In this document: positions 17,791 through 30,400 of the stretch, one piece after another | Position numbering within the stretch: position 1 is the stretch's first letter | Layout: the number at the start of each line of letters is the position of its first letter | From: Ulva prolifera | Lineage: Eukaryota > Chlorophyta > Ulvophyceae > Ulvales > Ulvaceae | DNA: 64,000 bases | Assembly (NCBI GenBank): GCA_023078555.1 | Contig: CM041198.1 | Location: 252,856-316,855, forward strand | Reading direction: 5' to 3' | Translations under genes and position numbers: made by a program | The notes under the pieces: model-generated | What the model saw: only the letters and a program-made list of their open reading frames with translations | What the model was told of the DNA's origin: nothing | Databases searched by the model: none

Positions 17791-20529
17791 ATGCGTGTCA
17801 CTGTGTCTACCAGGCATGGCATGGTCTCGTTGGATGACCTCAATGTTGACTGCTCAGTAGACGAGTTGAAACGACGTGTGCTAAATGCCAGTGACGCTGA
17901 AAGCAGTGATCATGCTGACTCCACTGATTATTTCCTGGTGCGATATTAGTCTACGATGCCGCTGCAGAGCTGTGTTGGACTGGATCCAATGTTTTGCGCT
18001 GCGCATGCACTGCTGAGCAACTACTCGCAGACTGACCCTATGAATCATGAACATCAATTCACTTGCGTTTGAGACAAACGTATAATTGCAACGGCCTTTT
18101 CGCGCTCAATGCGCTGTTGTAAGTGTGGTGTCCTGTTCGGGATGGGCACGCTTTTGCTTGTACGTGATGATGCGAAAGTGAGAGCAGCTGTTGTCTTATA
18201 CTATAGGTGTTCAGAGGCAGGAGGATGTCCGACGTGCAAGTGCCATTGACCAAGCATGGTGTGAAGGACGGGGCAAGGCTGGTATTGCTGAAATCGCGTG
18301 CTCCTCCTGCAGTGGCAAAACAACCGGACATAGCTTCTCTGCCAACACTCGAAGATGTTGAACGCGTCATTCGGGCCGAGGCGGAACGCCAAGGCCGGGA
18401 CGTGGCTCAGGCTTCTGCAGCTCCTCCTAGACCACGCGAGGTGCCAATGGAAGCTCGCTTGCACGACATCATGCAGGCATGCTCCTACACATTTGTGGAG
18501 TGTTCATTCTTGTTTGCGCTGTATCGCTTTGCGACTGAATGCGTTTTGTGTCTGAAAGTGTGTCGATGAATTCTTTTGCCCGGTAGGTTCGCTGGGGAAA
18601 GACCTTCTTGGAGCCGTCAGCTTGAACAGGGTGACCAGCAAGTTTTACTTGACCATCGCCAAGCTCGAGCCTTACTCACGCAACGGTGTTGTGTTAACCT
18701 TCAGCATGATGCCGTTCCAGTGTTGATGTTGTGATAGGACGCATGCTGGCATTCATAGTCTTGCGCGTTCATACATAACCAGAATATTGTCATGATTGCC
18801 CTGCGTATCATTTATCGACGCGGCCTTTGAGCCAGCGGCCATGATGTGAGTAATTACTTATGGTGATTTGCGGGTTGGTGTACCGAGACTGTCTTCCACA
18901 GGCGATCTGTCTGTGAATTAGCATCCTGCATCTTCGATATTGCTCATGCACATCTGGGGTTGGGCACGCACTGCAGGCATTCCAGAGCATGGGAGATCAT
19001 GGGCCCGACATGCAGCAGTTCGTGACGCAGGCACTGCGGCACGCTGCGCGAATGCCACGGGCAGATGCGCCTGTAGAAGAGGTTGTTGTGGCTGAGCCAA
19101 GTGCTGCACACATGGCCCAGATCAGCGACATGGGATTTAGTGCTGCAGCAGCACGGCGTGCGCTGCTTTTGAGTCGGAACATAGTCAGTGCTGCTGTCAA
19201 TCATCTCCTGGCACATGGTGCTGATGGTGATATTGAAGCAGAGCCAACTATGGATGAGCTCAGGTACCCCATCTCCTGCTAAGTTGCTTGACCGCACAGC
19301 TTGGCGTGGGTGTGGCATAATTGAAATTCACATCATGGCACTTCACATTGGCACTTCACATCATGGCAGAAACGGCACAGGCATCCGGCATGCTGTTATC
19401 AGGTCAGGTGGCATCACCATGATGCTCGCACGACCGATTTTGTCATCAGACGGGTTCAAGTTACATCTTAAGCTGACCTCTGCTCCACAGACAAGTGTAT
19501 CATGCACGCCGCGTGCGCCTGGCCGAGCCGCGGCAGATAGAAGCCAATTCCGAGCACATGGAGCAGCTGGTGGCGATGGGCTTTAGCGATGGAGGTGCTC
19601 GGCATGCACTCGTTCGCAGTGACAACAACTTGGAGGCTGCCATCAACCTGCTAACGTCAATCCCTGCGGGCTGGGAGCCCCCCACAGAGGCACACGACTC
19701 TGCTGCCGAAGGAGACGCAGATGTTCAAGATGCAGCAGAGCCGGCACAAAGTGGGATCAATGGTAATGCTGTTGACCGAAGTGAGCAAGATGCTGCCAAT
19801 CTCCATGATCATGAGGCGGGTCATGAAGCAGCCACAGGTCCAAGAGCTGGACCTGATGCGGTGGGAGATGTTGACGGTGCCTCAGATGATGCGTCAGTGC
19901 CACAGCCATCTGGTACGGGGTCAGATGTGGCCAGCGCTGATGAGGAGCATCCTCTTTTGGGAATAGATTCTGGCAGTGGACGGGCAAGTGCTCGTCCAGG
20001 GACAGCGGCTTCAGGCATGCCAGATTCCGATAGCGGCCTGCCAGACAGGGTCGAAGAGGTAGTGCATGGGGACAGTATCGGCGATGCTGCCGAACACATT
20101 GTTGCTGATGTGCTTCAGGAGGATGTGGAGCACTTGCCACTGGATGCGCCAACCATGATGGAGCTGCAGGAAGGGATGCGGGGTTTGATGACGGCACTCA
20201 ACGCAACCACTGCAGGAATTGTCAATGATGCGACTGGTGGCGTTGGAGGGACAGGGGGCGGACCTATGTCTGGAGCGATGCCGATCCTTGCGACAGGGGG
20301 AGGCGGTGATGCGGCTGGCATGTTGGACCCGATGAGGCTTGTTGACGAGATGAGATGGGGTGGGGCTTTTCCAGCAATGCTGGGTGGCCTGCTCTCTTCT
20401 GATGTTGATCAGGAGGGCCTTGCATTTGGCGATTATCAATCCGAATCAACAGTATATGCAGATGATGACGGTGAAGACAGTGATGATGATGGCGAAGAGG
20501 AAGATGACGTCAGTGATTCTGAAAATTAA
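17791..20529 (+). CDS. UBL-UBA-UBA protein, UBAC1 (KPC2)-like
   Basis: In animals UBAC1 is the KPC2 subunit of a ubiquitin ligase; it links ubiquitinated substrates to the proteasome through UBL and UBA domains. Here exon 1 (17791-17937) begins MRVTVSTRHGMVSLDDLNVD and joins in frame to an exon at 18207 with VPLTKHGVKDGARLVLLKSR, together a UBL fold. A linker has LEDVERVIRAEAERQGRD. The first UBA (19106-19215) reads MAQISDMGFSAAAARRALLL, and the second (from about 19553) MEQLVAMGFSDGGARHAL, each with the MGF loop. The exon ending at 19263 joins 19491-20529 in frame. The C-terminal 250 residues are acidic, Gly/Met-rich and largely disordered, ending in a long Asp/Glu/Ser run. The middle, between 18476 and 18987, is not resolved; one reading needs a GC donor at 18477. 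The UBAC1 name rests on domain order plus similarity in the linker. Confidence 0.72.
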
Positions 20530-20797
20530 TACATGAGTTGTGGCTGTCATTTCTTGTTTACCATCCCGGAGACAGACGTCTGATCACCCTGCAGATGCAC
20601 ATTGTCATCTACCAGTGCTGTTACTCTTGAGTCATGTGCTTCGTCATGAATCCAAACAGGCTCAGGCACTCTGGTGTAAATAACCGAAGGCCATCTACTG
20701 CCCACACAATAACAATACTTTTCTGCTGCATCCTGAAACCTTTCCAACAACCGATGATATAAAGTTACATTTGCAAGATATGACCAGCATTGTGATG
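20530..20797. other. Short convergent intergenic gap
   Basis: Only about 270 bases separate the stop of the UBAC1-like gene from the stop of the minus-strand Nudix gene, so the two 3' ends probably lie very close or overlap. Nothing else is seen. Confidence 0.5.
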
Positions 20798-21583
20798 TTA
20801 GCTATCTGTTTCTGTTGGTGGTGTGGCGCCAAGGAAATCATCAGAAGATGCAGCTGCGGACAGGTTCTCAAGTCTCTCGGCAACATCATCCCATCCCTTC
20901 CGCCGTAACCAGTCATGCAGCGCTTTCCGCATCCAGCCGTGCCGGCACTTTGAACTAGCTTCTTCAACAGAGAACTGCAAATCGAAAGGCTTTCGTAGTT
21001 CACACTGTGTAGCACATTCCATGACAGAAACATCATCAGCCAACCAGGGAAGATGAACTCAAAGAACAAGGTGGTCCATGGACACACACCCAGCACCTGT
21101 CTCGGCGTTGCGACTCTGGCCAGACCGTCAGTTCTTCCTTCACAGCTATCGCAAACATGTGTGCTATGCAACCTTTACGGGTCGGAGACGTCTTCCTATT
21201 TGAGTATGGGTATGTGCCCAAAATTTGTGGATCCAGATCCCCACGGACACCTCCCTCTTCCACTGTTTCACGAAGCGCCGCTGACTCTGCAGTCTCATCA
21301 AGCTCCCAGCCACCTTTTGGAAAGACCCAGCCGCTACCGCCGCTGCTGGAGATCAACATGACTTGCACATCGGACGGAGTACTACCGTCGTTCACAAATC
21401 GAACTGGTACGCAGCTACACAGCATCAGTGGTTCAAAGCGAGCATTGTGTTGCATTGAAGGCTGTCTAAATGCGACGTTTGACTCTGAACTTACCCAGCA
21501 ACAAGGCGTTCACCGGAGGGCGAGTAGCGCTGATTATGGCGGCCTTGCCGGGCTGCTTCCGGAACAGCTGATGCATCTGACAT
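20798..21583 (-). CDS. Nudix hydrolase, plant NUDX12/13/16-like
   Basis: Nudix enzymes split nucleoside-diphosphate-linked substrates. This subgroup (DIPP-like) acts on diphosphoinositol polyphosphates, diadenosine polyphosphates or related molecules. Exons 21583-21495, 21414-21090 and 20974-20798 join in frame with GT-AG to 196 residues. The first exon carries the family start RQGRHNQRYSPSGERLVAG and ends at a consensus GTAAGT donor. The Nudix box is complete: GGWELDETAESAALRETVEE followed by GGV, with the metal-binding REXXEE glutamates present. After it come FAIAVKEELTVWPESQRRDR and WFSVEEASSKCRHGWMRKAL, the standard end of the fold in plant NUDX12/13/16. The substrate cannot be decided from sequence. 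N-terminal targeting is not evident. Confidence 0.92.
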
Positions 21584-23055
21584 GGGAGAGCTGAAGATTT
21601 TATACGGCGCCACGATCATGTTCACTGGTGAGCAGACCTTTCCGCCCTCTGCATGAGCTCAGCGGCGTGCCGAGGAGCCCACCGTGCTAGATCATGTGAA
21701 CTAACTTTACAGATCCTTTCGCTTTTTCAGTATTGCAATGAGCTACGCAAAAGCCGGAGCCGGTCACGACAGCTCCATGCAGTGTCTGCGATACCCGCAA
21801 GCAAAGCACCGTACAGCAAACGATCAAGCTGAAACAAATGAAACAAAATTTCTGATACGTGACAGCTCCTGGACGATATTGTTTGAGAGAACTGTCAACA
21901 CATTCGGAAACAGGAATCGCAAACGCTGTCTGTGGAAGACTTTCACAGCTGTAAACGATGACCACTTCACTTGCATGCCCAAGCTATCAGCACATAGATT
22001 CACCGATTGTCGCCTGTGGCTTTTGCGGTCTCGATCTTTGACATCACTTTCCACATGGCATGCAGTGATGCGCGGCTGCGACCCAAACGTTCCGCGTCCA
22101 GATGTGTCGAATGGGCAAACGATGAGCAGACGAGCGGAACACGGTCGGCCATTCATTGAGCATTCCATGCCGCATGACCAGCGTGACATTACACTCATGA
22201 TATACACCCTGTGACTGATCGTGAATCGTTTGACCTCTTCTCAGACTACCAGGTACTCTTGCTCCAACCCAGGTGGGCTTCAGCGTCACCTTTGCAGGCG
22301 CTGCCAATCTATACGTCTTCTACATAGACCACATCTGAATACCTTATACCGTTGGCTTGCTGTGTAACGGTACGGCCTTTCGCGGTAGCATACCGCGTAT
22401 TCGGGCGAGTTCACACTGCCATGTGTATCAGAGCGAACAATGTAGCCCATCGCTCCTGAATAGTACAGGCGTAATGAAGTGAGTTGAATCTGAATCAGGC
22501 GATATGCTTCAGCAGTCTGGTTTGACGAGCTGTACTGCCGATGCGATTCATAGCATCTCGCATGCAGCATAGCAATCACTATGCGCATGAAGCTTGCTTT
22601 CGGCGCGGGGATGCGCTCTGAGTCGCTGGTTTAGGTGCTGTAGCGTGCCGTAGTCGTTCCGTGACATGCTGCAGTTTGACATGACACAGCGCCTAGCCCC
22701 CTACGTTCAATGTCAGCTGAATCGGTGACGCGCACTTTGCGCTGCCAGTTGTGAAGTTGTTGCTCGTTTAATCATTCACGAACGGCGTGCCACTGTCGTG
22801 ATTTTGGGTGAGGGCTCAGACGAGACTCTCTTGTTTTTTTGCGGTGGCATGTGTGTACTTCTTTCTGCACGCCGTTGCATCGGTCGATAGATTCGGTGGT
22901 TGAATCCGTCTCATTGATAGTGTCGGAATATGCTATTAGGATCATGCCCGAATATGCTGGGCTAGTACAACTCAGCAGCAAGACACAGCCCGATCAGCAT
23001 TGCCGCATCTCACGGAAACCGCAGCTATTCCTCAAGCCAGGGAGTGGGTTTCCAT
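21584..23055. other. Divergent intergenic region, about 1.5 kb
   Basis: This lies between the start of the Nudix gene (minus) and the probable start of the IQM-like gene (plus), so it should contain both promoters. Open frames such as 21738-22214 plus and 21824-22207 minus overlap on opposite strands and show no recognisable motif, and I did not call them. Confidence 0.45.
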
Positions 23056-26000
23056 ATGGCCGCTGCGTTAATGGTTCAAACTCCCAGTCCGCGGCTTGAC
23101 CGAGCGTTTGTCACCAGCACGGCACATATTCCGGAGAATCTCATCGACGTGAATGCAAGCAGATGAAACAGCACATCGACATTGTGGTATCAACATGTTT
23201 TGTTCCTTGTGTAAGTGTTTCTGCGGTCGATGTGATCGATGCGCTTCAAGTTGACCTTGACCACCTGCGGCCGGAATGCAGGTCATCCGATCGAGTTCAA
23301 CGTCGCCGCATGTTGACGGCTGAAGCGAAGTTGCCGACAGTGCAGCCCTCCAGCTCTCCGTACTCATGCACGCCTGATGCCCATGTTCCTGTTCCCCCCC
23401 AGACACCCCATCCCTCATTGGGTCCCAGTTGTGCGAGCTCATTGCAGCATTCGTTGCACAGCAGCCAGCAGTGCTCTTCCTCTTTCGCGAGCATTCACTC
23501 GCTGACAGCAGACAGAGCTGTGTCTCCGCGTTCACCACAGCGTGCTGGCGTCGAATGTGCCCCCAGCTTCTGTGACTGTGATTCTCAGGAGACACAGCCC
23601 AGATGTGTCAAAGATGCCGACCTGAATATCCAGTCACGGATCCGAGCGTCTTACAGTGATGTGCAAAGGCATACAATTGATGGATCATTACCTTTGCCGG
23701 AGCTGCGTGAGGGCCGGTCGCCTCAAGGCAATATGTACCGCCAACCATCGGCTATCCTTCCAACACGGCAGCAACAACTAGCTGCAATCTGTAGGCTTCG
23801 GAAACCTTTGGCAGTGGTCACTCAGAAGAATAGCTTGATAAGGCGAGTATCATTGGGTACAATGTTGCATGTTACCATGACACCGAATCCAGTGTTTTCT
23901 GACTAATTTCTGTGGTGTGCTTCCAGATATACAGGAGATGGACGACGATACTGGCGGTGGAAAGACGTTGTTGCACGTGTGTTACATATATGCCGGGGTG
24001 CGAGTGCGGATGATTACTCTCTGCTACTGCAGACAGAACACTGGCTTGAGGCATGTGACAGCAAGCATCGCTACGGGAGCAACCTGAAACCCTACTTCAA
24101 AGTTTGGCTTGAGAGTGATACGCATCAGAGCTTTTTCAAGTGGCTGGATGAAGGGCAGGGCCTGAAAGTTGACATCAAGGATAGGTGTGAATCTTGCTTT
24201 CACCTGCAATACAATGCCAGATGTTTCATTCTGTATGACCTATGCATGCGTCCTGGACTGCAGACCAAGGAGCAAACTGGATGCCGACAGAGTCGTGTAC
24301 TGTGGGATTGAGCGTTGCTTTTTCGAGGTGACAGTCGTTCAGGGCTGGTTCCGGTACCGGATTAGCAAGCGCCTGGTGACCACCGATTCGTCAAGGGATC
24401 AGCCGCCGTGTCCTCCAAATCTGGGTGAAACGATGGATTCTATCCGCAGTCAAATGCTGGCTCCGCAGCGAATGCTGTCGCCACCGCTGCTCGGGCCTAA
24501 CGCCCCACAAATCAGCACACCTTTGTCTCCAGGCAAGCCCGCTGTCCCTGTGCTTCCATCCCCACTCCTGGACAGTCCACAAGAACATGTTGCTGCCCAG
24601 GACTGGGTTGTTGCTCAGGAATCAGTCGCTGAACAATCCGCAGATGCAGCTCAGGCTGTCAAGGCACATCAGCATCGTGTAGCAGATGGACGTACAGAAG
24701 CCTGTCCTGATGAAGCACAGACTGTAGAACCCAGATCGCAGAACAACTTGTGTACAACAAGGACACAGTCGCTCTCTGACCGCTGTCAATCCACAACATT
24801 GCAGACAACTGTTCGTAGTGGCCGTGTATCAGTTGATGGTGTCAGCAGTGGCTCCATCTCTGCGAGGCGGCCAGGTCTGTTGACGCAGGAATTCAACCGG
24901 GTATGATTCCGTTCAGCTTTTGTCTGCTGTGCTATACACTTGGCACCATCACAACCCTCTGCAGTGTCAGCATGTTATCAAGTGCTGTCTCCCCTGTAGA
25001 AGAGATGAAGGGCGTCTTGACTCTCAAGTCTTATGGTCGCACTTGCGATTAAGCTGATATAGGAAACATATGCAGGCTGCTGGAATGCCATACGCTCAGG
25101 GTGGAGATAGCATACGCGGCCCTGACTCAGTGCGGCCTGACTTGGCAACAGCAGAAAGTCTCAAGTCCCAAGGTCTGCCCTTCTCGACATCTCCCCCAGC
25201 TGCCAGTTTTGTACCAAAACAAAGCTTTTCAGGCAGAGGCAGCCATGCAACACCACAGCTGATGTCAAGTAAGTCTGGTAGCATTCTGCCTGGCCATGAT
25301 GCAAGTGACTCTCAAGGTGGGACATTTGCGAAGCCACAAAGCAATTGCTCATACCCATACCAAACAGACGATCGATTTGCGGGAGGCTGGCTGAGTGATG
25401 CTGGAAACATTTGCATGCGGCGCCACGGTGTCAACTCGGTACCAAGTGGTGTGATTCTGGAGATCTCTATGGTGTCATAGATCTTGCGAACCCTTGAAAA
25501 TGATCAAGTACGTATGTCATTCATCACAGGTTGCGATTGCATCACATTCACAGATCAGGTGCCTGGACGGGCTATTGAATGTCTTGCAGTTAACACATGG
25601 CAATGATGGACAAGTTATCTTTGCAGGGTTAGTCCATTTTCCCAGCCTGGCGTCACCTTCGAGCCGCCTCTTCAGTAGGGAGGTCGGGGGCAGCGATGAC
25701 GAAGATTCTAGCTATGGCCGCAGTCCTGAAGGATCATCGGCAGATGCATCAGGCGGAAGCAGCCCAGCCAGCAGCAGCCCCCGACCAGCACAGTCCAACT
25801 CAGTAATGTCTCTAGTCTGTAGGCAGCCCGCAGTTTCGTCAGCGTCTATGCCACATTCTTCCATTCATGGTTTCCCATCTATGCCACGTCTAGGGGTAGC
25901 GTCATCTGCGCAGCCACCACTACTGAGGCCTCCATTGAGGACATTGAGATTTCCGTCCAGCTCTACCACACCAGAAGCAATCCATCGCACCACTGGTGAC

Positions 26001-27281
26001 AGTGTATGCGGGCTGCATGCCTCTGCATCACAGCATCAGTGGCATGTGCCTCTACAACGAAACTCTCGTTGTGCTGAGATGCCTGCTGTGCTGAGTAAGA
26101 GTGGACAAGATCATGTCACGGAAGGTGTATCAGTCAGCAATATGGCAGGCAAAACGTCGGCGGCACGTGATTCAATGCAGGCAAGGCCGCATAGGCAATG
26201 CAGAGGCTGGGATATTTTGCGTGAGTCGCTGCGCATGCAAAAGCTGCGGCAGGCTGTGTCACGCTCTGCTAGCACAGTCGCGGGCACCACACGAAGACAT
26301 GTACAGCGACGCATTCATGCGCCACTTGATAGCAGGGTTGCTGATGTGGCGCACCCACGTCTGGTCAGCAATTCAGCAATACCAGAAAATCTGAAGCTGC
26401 TGGATATCGTAGAAACTGTTGCAGCTCCTGGTGGGCCGCGTCTATGCTCCCGAGCTGCATCACAGGCATATCCCACAGAGCAGGGCCCTTCTGGTGTGGT
26501 GCGAGATGACACAGAGTCGGCAGCAGGTACCGGCGGGGATATAGAGGTCAGAGATCTGGCTGATATGCTGGAAGAGCGCATGGTCAGTACTGGGCAACTT
26601 GTGAAAGTAAAAACTCAGGCACAGCTTGAACAGATGTTGCCCTGTGCCCCAAAAGTCTTGAGCAAGGATTCGTCTACGAACAAGAAGTACTGCCTTTCTG
26701 GGCGCAAATCCCAAACGATGGGTCCAGTGTATGAGCACGGGTCTGAATGCAACTCCATTGATGCGGTGGCAGGGCCTGAAGCTGTGCACCCCCTGCACAA
26801 GGATTCAGAATGCAGTCCAGGGCCACAAGATGATGTAGCAACACCATCTCCCGACCCCTGTAGGGATTGTGAGAAAAGTGATGCAGCTCAAACACCTAGG
26901 CAATGTCACGTTCCGGTGCCTGCACAGACTGCGCATACCGGAACAAACAAAGATGAACCTGCCATCACGGAAAAGACCCGGGAGAAGTGGATCTATGTGT
27001 GGGATATGCATTCGCGTTTATATATAAACCGCAAAATGCCAGGGCGGTTTCATCACTCCAGTTTCGTTGCAGGTGGGGCAGTCAAAGCCGCTGGGTCTAT
27101 TGTTGTGGAGGATGGATTGTTGAAGCAGTTGACAACGTGGAGTGGTCACTATAGACCACGTGCGTCAGATATTGCTCTTTTCCTGCAGTGGCTCGAGTCT
27201 AACCATGTAGATATGACAAACGTTGAGCTTCTTCTAGTGAAGCCTCACAAACCAAACTCTAAGATGAACAAGGCAGCATGA
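23056..27281 (+). CDS. IQM-family protein with a very large insert splitting the domain
   Basis: IQM proteins are a plant-lineage calmodulin-binding family. The first half of the conserved domain is at about 23935-24384: EHWLEACDSKHRYGSNLKPY, FKVWLESDTHQSFFKWLDEG, then across a GT-AG intron (24185-24263) DRPRSKLDADRVVYCGIERC and FRYRISKRL. The second half is at about 26970-27270: EKWIYVWDMHSRLYIN, GRFHHSSFVAGGAVKAAGSI, SGHYRPRASDIALFLQWLES, NHVDMTNVE. In known IQM proteins these halves are almost adjacent; here about 750 Ser/Pro/Gln-rich residues in three exons (to 24900, 25076-25448, from 25627) lie between. All those joins keep frame. The N-terminal part (23163-23906) is also Ser/Pro-rich and has no clean IQ motif. 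A probable start is the Met at 23056 (MAAALMVQTPSPRLDRAF), but the first intron is not resolved. The family call is strong, the 5' end weak. Confidence 0.8.
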
Positions 27282-27486
27282 TGCCGGTAGTTCCTGTGCC
27301 GAGGAGTAATGTAGGTAGATGAGACAAAAGTATGATAGAGTGGCCATATTGTCAGTTATGTGCAAGTAAAGCGTTCGTTTGTACCATTTACCTGTCGCCT
27401 GGACTGTGTTCACGTAACATGTCCCTGTACTGTGTGTCACTGTAGATCAAATTATCTGAAACAATTACAAACCTACACAAAACACA

Positions 27487-29547
27487 TTATGATATTTTCC
27501 AGTTGCTTACTAAATCACCAATTTTCCTTCCAGCCTCGGTGGCTAAGTTTTTAACCTGGGTGACATCGTGAGATAAACGGTTCATGAACTCATCTGCAGG
27601 ACCTTCGTCTGTCCTGCCCTGAGAAGTGGGCCCGTCTCCGAAATAGTCAGAAGAACTGATTGCAGATGCACCAGTGAACTGCTGCAGTGTCGCCTGCACA
27701 GTCGCACAGACCTGGTTGTACACTGTTCTATGCACAGCCACACTGGCTGCCTGCAATCCGATGTTCTGGGCCGGATAACAGACCTTTTCGCTTTGTTTCT
27801 CACTACCCCCAAAGAAAGCATCAGATGAAATGCTCTTGGAATTATTGTACTTGCTGTAGTCAACTGCTGACACACCATCGTCTTGCCTGGCGGAGTCCTT
27901 GCCCCTGGCTGTTGCTCCAGCGAAGAAGTCACCTACAGACTTCGATTACAGACCATTACAACACAGCCAGGTGGTTCGAGGCAGAGTGCTTTTGTGCTCT
28001 GTGTGTGGCGAATCTGAGAAGGCTGAACACATGTCACTCTTGCTCAGATCATAAATGTAGTGCTTTGGTGCAGCGCAGACACAGTGAAGATGGTGGTGCT
28101 TGAAGATCACAACAACTGCCTGTCAAGAATACATCAGATGGTCACGTTGCATCCAATGGCCATACGTGATGAGAAAGGATGCGGGAGTGTGCATATGTCA
28201 AATTGTAGCCGATAAGCACCATTGCTGTCCAGTGTCAGATGCCCATCTTTGCCTCGTTTTGGGGCACTGTCGCTGGCAGCGGTTTGGGCCTCGGGCCTGA
28301 CCATCACATCGTAGTCAAAGCGGCTGGAGGCTGGAGCTGACGGCTCTTCAGCTTCTTCTTGCATAGGCTTGGGGTCTGCTGCAGGGGCCTACAAAATACA
28401 CAAAGATCAGCAAAAACTATGGAATTCAACACATGCTCTTGAAAGACGAGAATCCTTCAGGCCAAACAAGTCATGTACACACTGCTTTGCACGCATGAAC
28501 ATTGTGCCCCACTAGGTTCACAAGCAACATTGTGAGAAGAAGCACGAGAAGCACCTGCGAGAACACGGAATTGTCAACTTGATCAGTGTTTTTCACTAAT
28601 CCTAGTTTTTTCCCTGCTTTGGCGCTGGCCGGCTTTCTGCCACCCAGCACAAGCTTTGTTCGGCTTGCTCCAGGTTTTTTTGCAGCAGCTGAAGTTGCAG
28701 CCGGCCCGGCTGTGCCTATTTTTGAGGCTTCAGCTTGAGTCACCTTATGTGGTGCTTCGTCAACCGGGTCCTGTTGTGCACCCGCATCTTTAGGGAAACC
28801 GAGAGAGCTCAACTGACCAGATGCGTCGCCCAGCTTCACTGTGGACGCAGCCACTGGTGCCGCTGCTTGCACAGGATCATAATTGGCGGCTTCTCGAGCA
28901 AGCGTCTGGCGGTACAATGCTGCCGCTCGCGATGTGTATTTGTCAGAGATTTTGTCCGCGCCTGTCTCTTCCCACCCGTGCTGTCGAAAGAATTGTCGCG
29001 CACGCCCGTTACCTCCGACTGCCATTGTTCGCAGCTGATCTTCTGTCCACGAGTCAAGCGTGGTGGAGCGCACGAAGGAAACGTGGACGCCGAGAGAGCG
29101 GTGCACGCCAGAGCATGCCAGGCAGATGTAGACACCGTATGGTACTGATGCCCATGATGGATTTTTATTGGGGCAGTCAATGCAGACCTGCAGCTCAAGT
29201 TCGCGGCGATCAGCTGGTGTTGTCTTGCCTGCACGTCAGGCCCCGCATCCTGTACGGCAGGATGGCCCACAAGGTCTCCTACCCGCTTCGCTTTTCCCGT
29301 GACGTGGAAACTTTGCAGTGCTGCACCCCCACTGCGTCCTCGTGTCGAGCCGACCGGCCAATGACAGCAAGAGCAGCGTCCAACTTTTCGCAGGGATGCC
29401 ATCAAGAGCAAGAAGATAGAGAGAGCTAGCATTTCAGGGAATTGTCAAAATACCAGGGACTGGGAATGCGTTGGGCATGTGTACATATACCTTATTCTCT
29501 GGCTTGCTCTTCAGCTTTTTGAACAGCTGATCTCGAGTCAAAGCCAT
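27487..29547 (-). CDS. ArfGAP, ArfGAP2/3 (AGD8/9/10) type
   Basis: This protein stimulates GTP hydrolysis by Arf1 in COPI vesicle traffic at the Golgi. Exons 29547-29491, 29187-28555, 28388-28220 and 27932-27487 join in frame to 434 residues, close to plant AGD8-10. It begins [19 protein letters not shown]. The zinc finger is VCIDC, sixteen residues, then CLAC, directly followed by [20 protein letters not shown] with the catalytic arginine, and the domain ends [15 protein letters not shown]. The C-terminal half has the ISS-type motifs of ArfGAP2/3/Glo3, [10 protein letters not shown] and [11 protein letters not shown], and ends near [13 protein letters not shown]. These motifs point to the coatomer-dependent subgroup rather than the AGD with C2 or PH domains. 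The first splice donor is GTATAT. Confidence 0.94.
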
Positions 29548-30400
29548 GATCGGAATGGCCGTGTGAAGACTTTGGCTACGTTGAAGGTGCACGTAACTCA
29601 AGCAGTCGCAATTGCAAATACCATATCCACAAGGCAGGCGTGCGCGCTGCGGTGAGGTGCAAACGGTGTTGCAGTCAGCAAGTGCGCCCACCAAAAGAGA
29701 AGGTGCTGTCAGGTGGGCTGCAAGAAATTCAATTTTGACGAGCACGGACAGTGGCAGTGCATGCGATGCATCGTGGAATTCAAGATGTTCTGCCGGGGGC
29801 AAACACAGTGGCCACATGCAATCACGCATCTGTTTTCTGGCAAGTTCTGCAGCACGCTGTACGCCTGCGGGCCTGCATCTGCCTGGCAGACAAACTGAAT
29901 AAGGCTTTCGTAAACTCTTGAGCGCATGATGCGAGACGGATCCAAAGTGCCCGATGGGCTGCGAATCGTAGCAGAGCTTTAATCGTGGCCGACCAGCACA
30001 TGTCAACAGCGGGGGATCTGCCGCTACTCTGGCGCGTACATGCGTAATCACTTGTTGTGGAAGATGCCTCTCGATCGATCGCGTCGCGGCGGAAACACCT
30101 TCTCACCGTCACTCATTCATTCTGTGTCCTATCAAACGCCAATCATGTATGTCTTGTTCTGCAACGATGCAATTTGTACATCCGTCTGATTCTCGCCTCT
30201 GCAGATGTTACGATGCATAGCATTCGTCTCGTCTCGTGTATCTGTTGGTTCGAAGAACAAGAGTTGCAACGCTAATGTGTACCACCACGCAACATCAGAC
30301 GTACAAACGCAACGCTGTCATGTGGAGTGTTCCCTTGTCGTGAAATGAAGGATGTGACCTCGAATTTGGTCCTGAAGAACACGCAGCACAAGTGCGTGCC
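29548..30400. other. Upstream of ArfGAP, nothing recognised
   Basis: This holds the likely ArfGAP promoter. Open frames on both strands (for example 29434-30051 minus) are Cys/His-rich without domain patterning. No repeats are obvious. Composition becomes C-rich to the right of about 30540, where the retroelement-like region begins. Confidence 0.4.

Noticed and set aside
21738-22214. Open frames on both strands upstream of the IQM-like gene
   Set aside because: Mutually overlapping, no recognisable domain, no convincing splice sites.
23056-27281. Two separate genes rather than one IQM-like gene
   Set aside because: The two ends are complementary halves of one conserved domain, and all exon joins between them keep frame.
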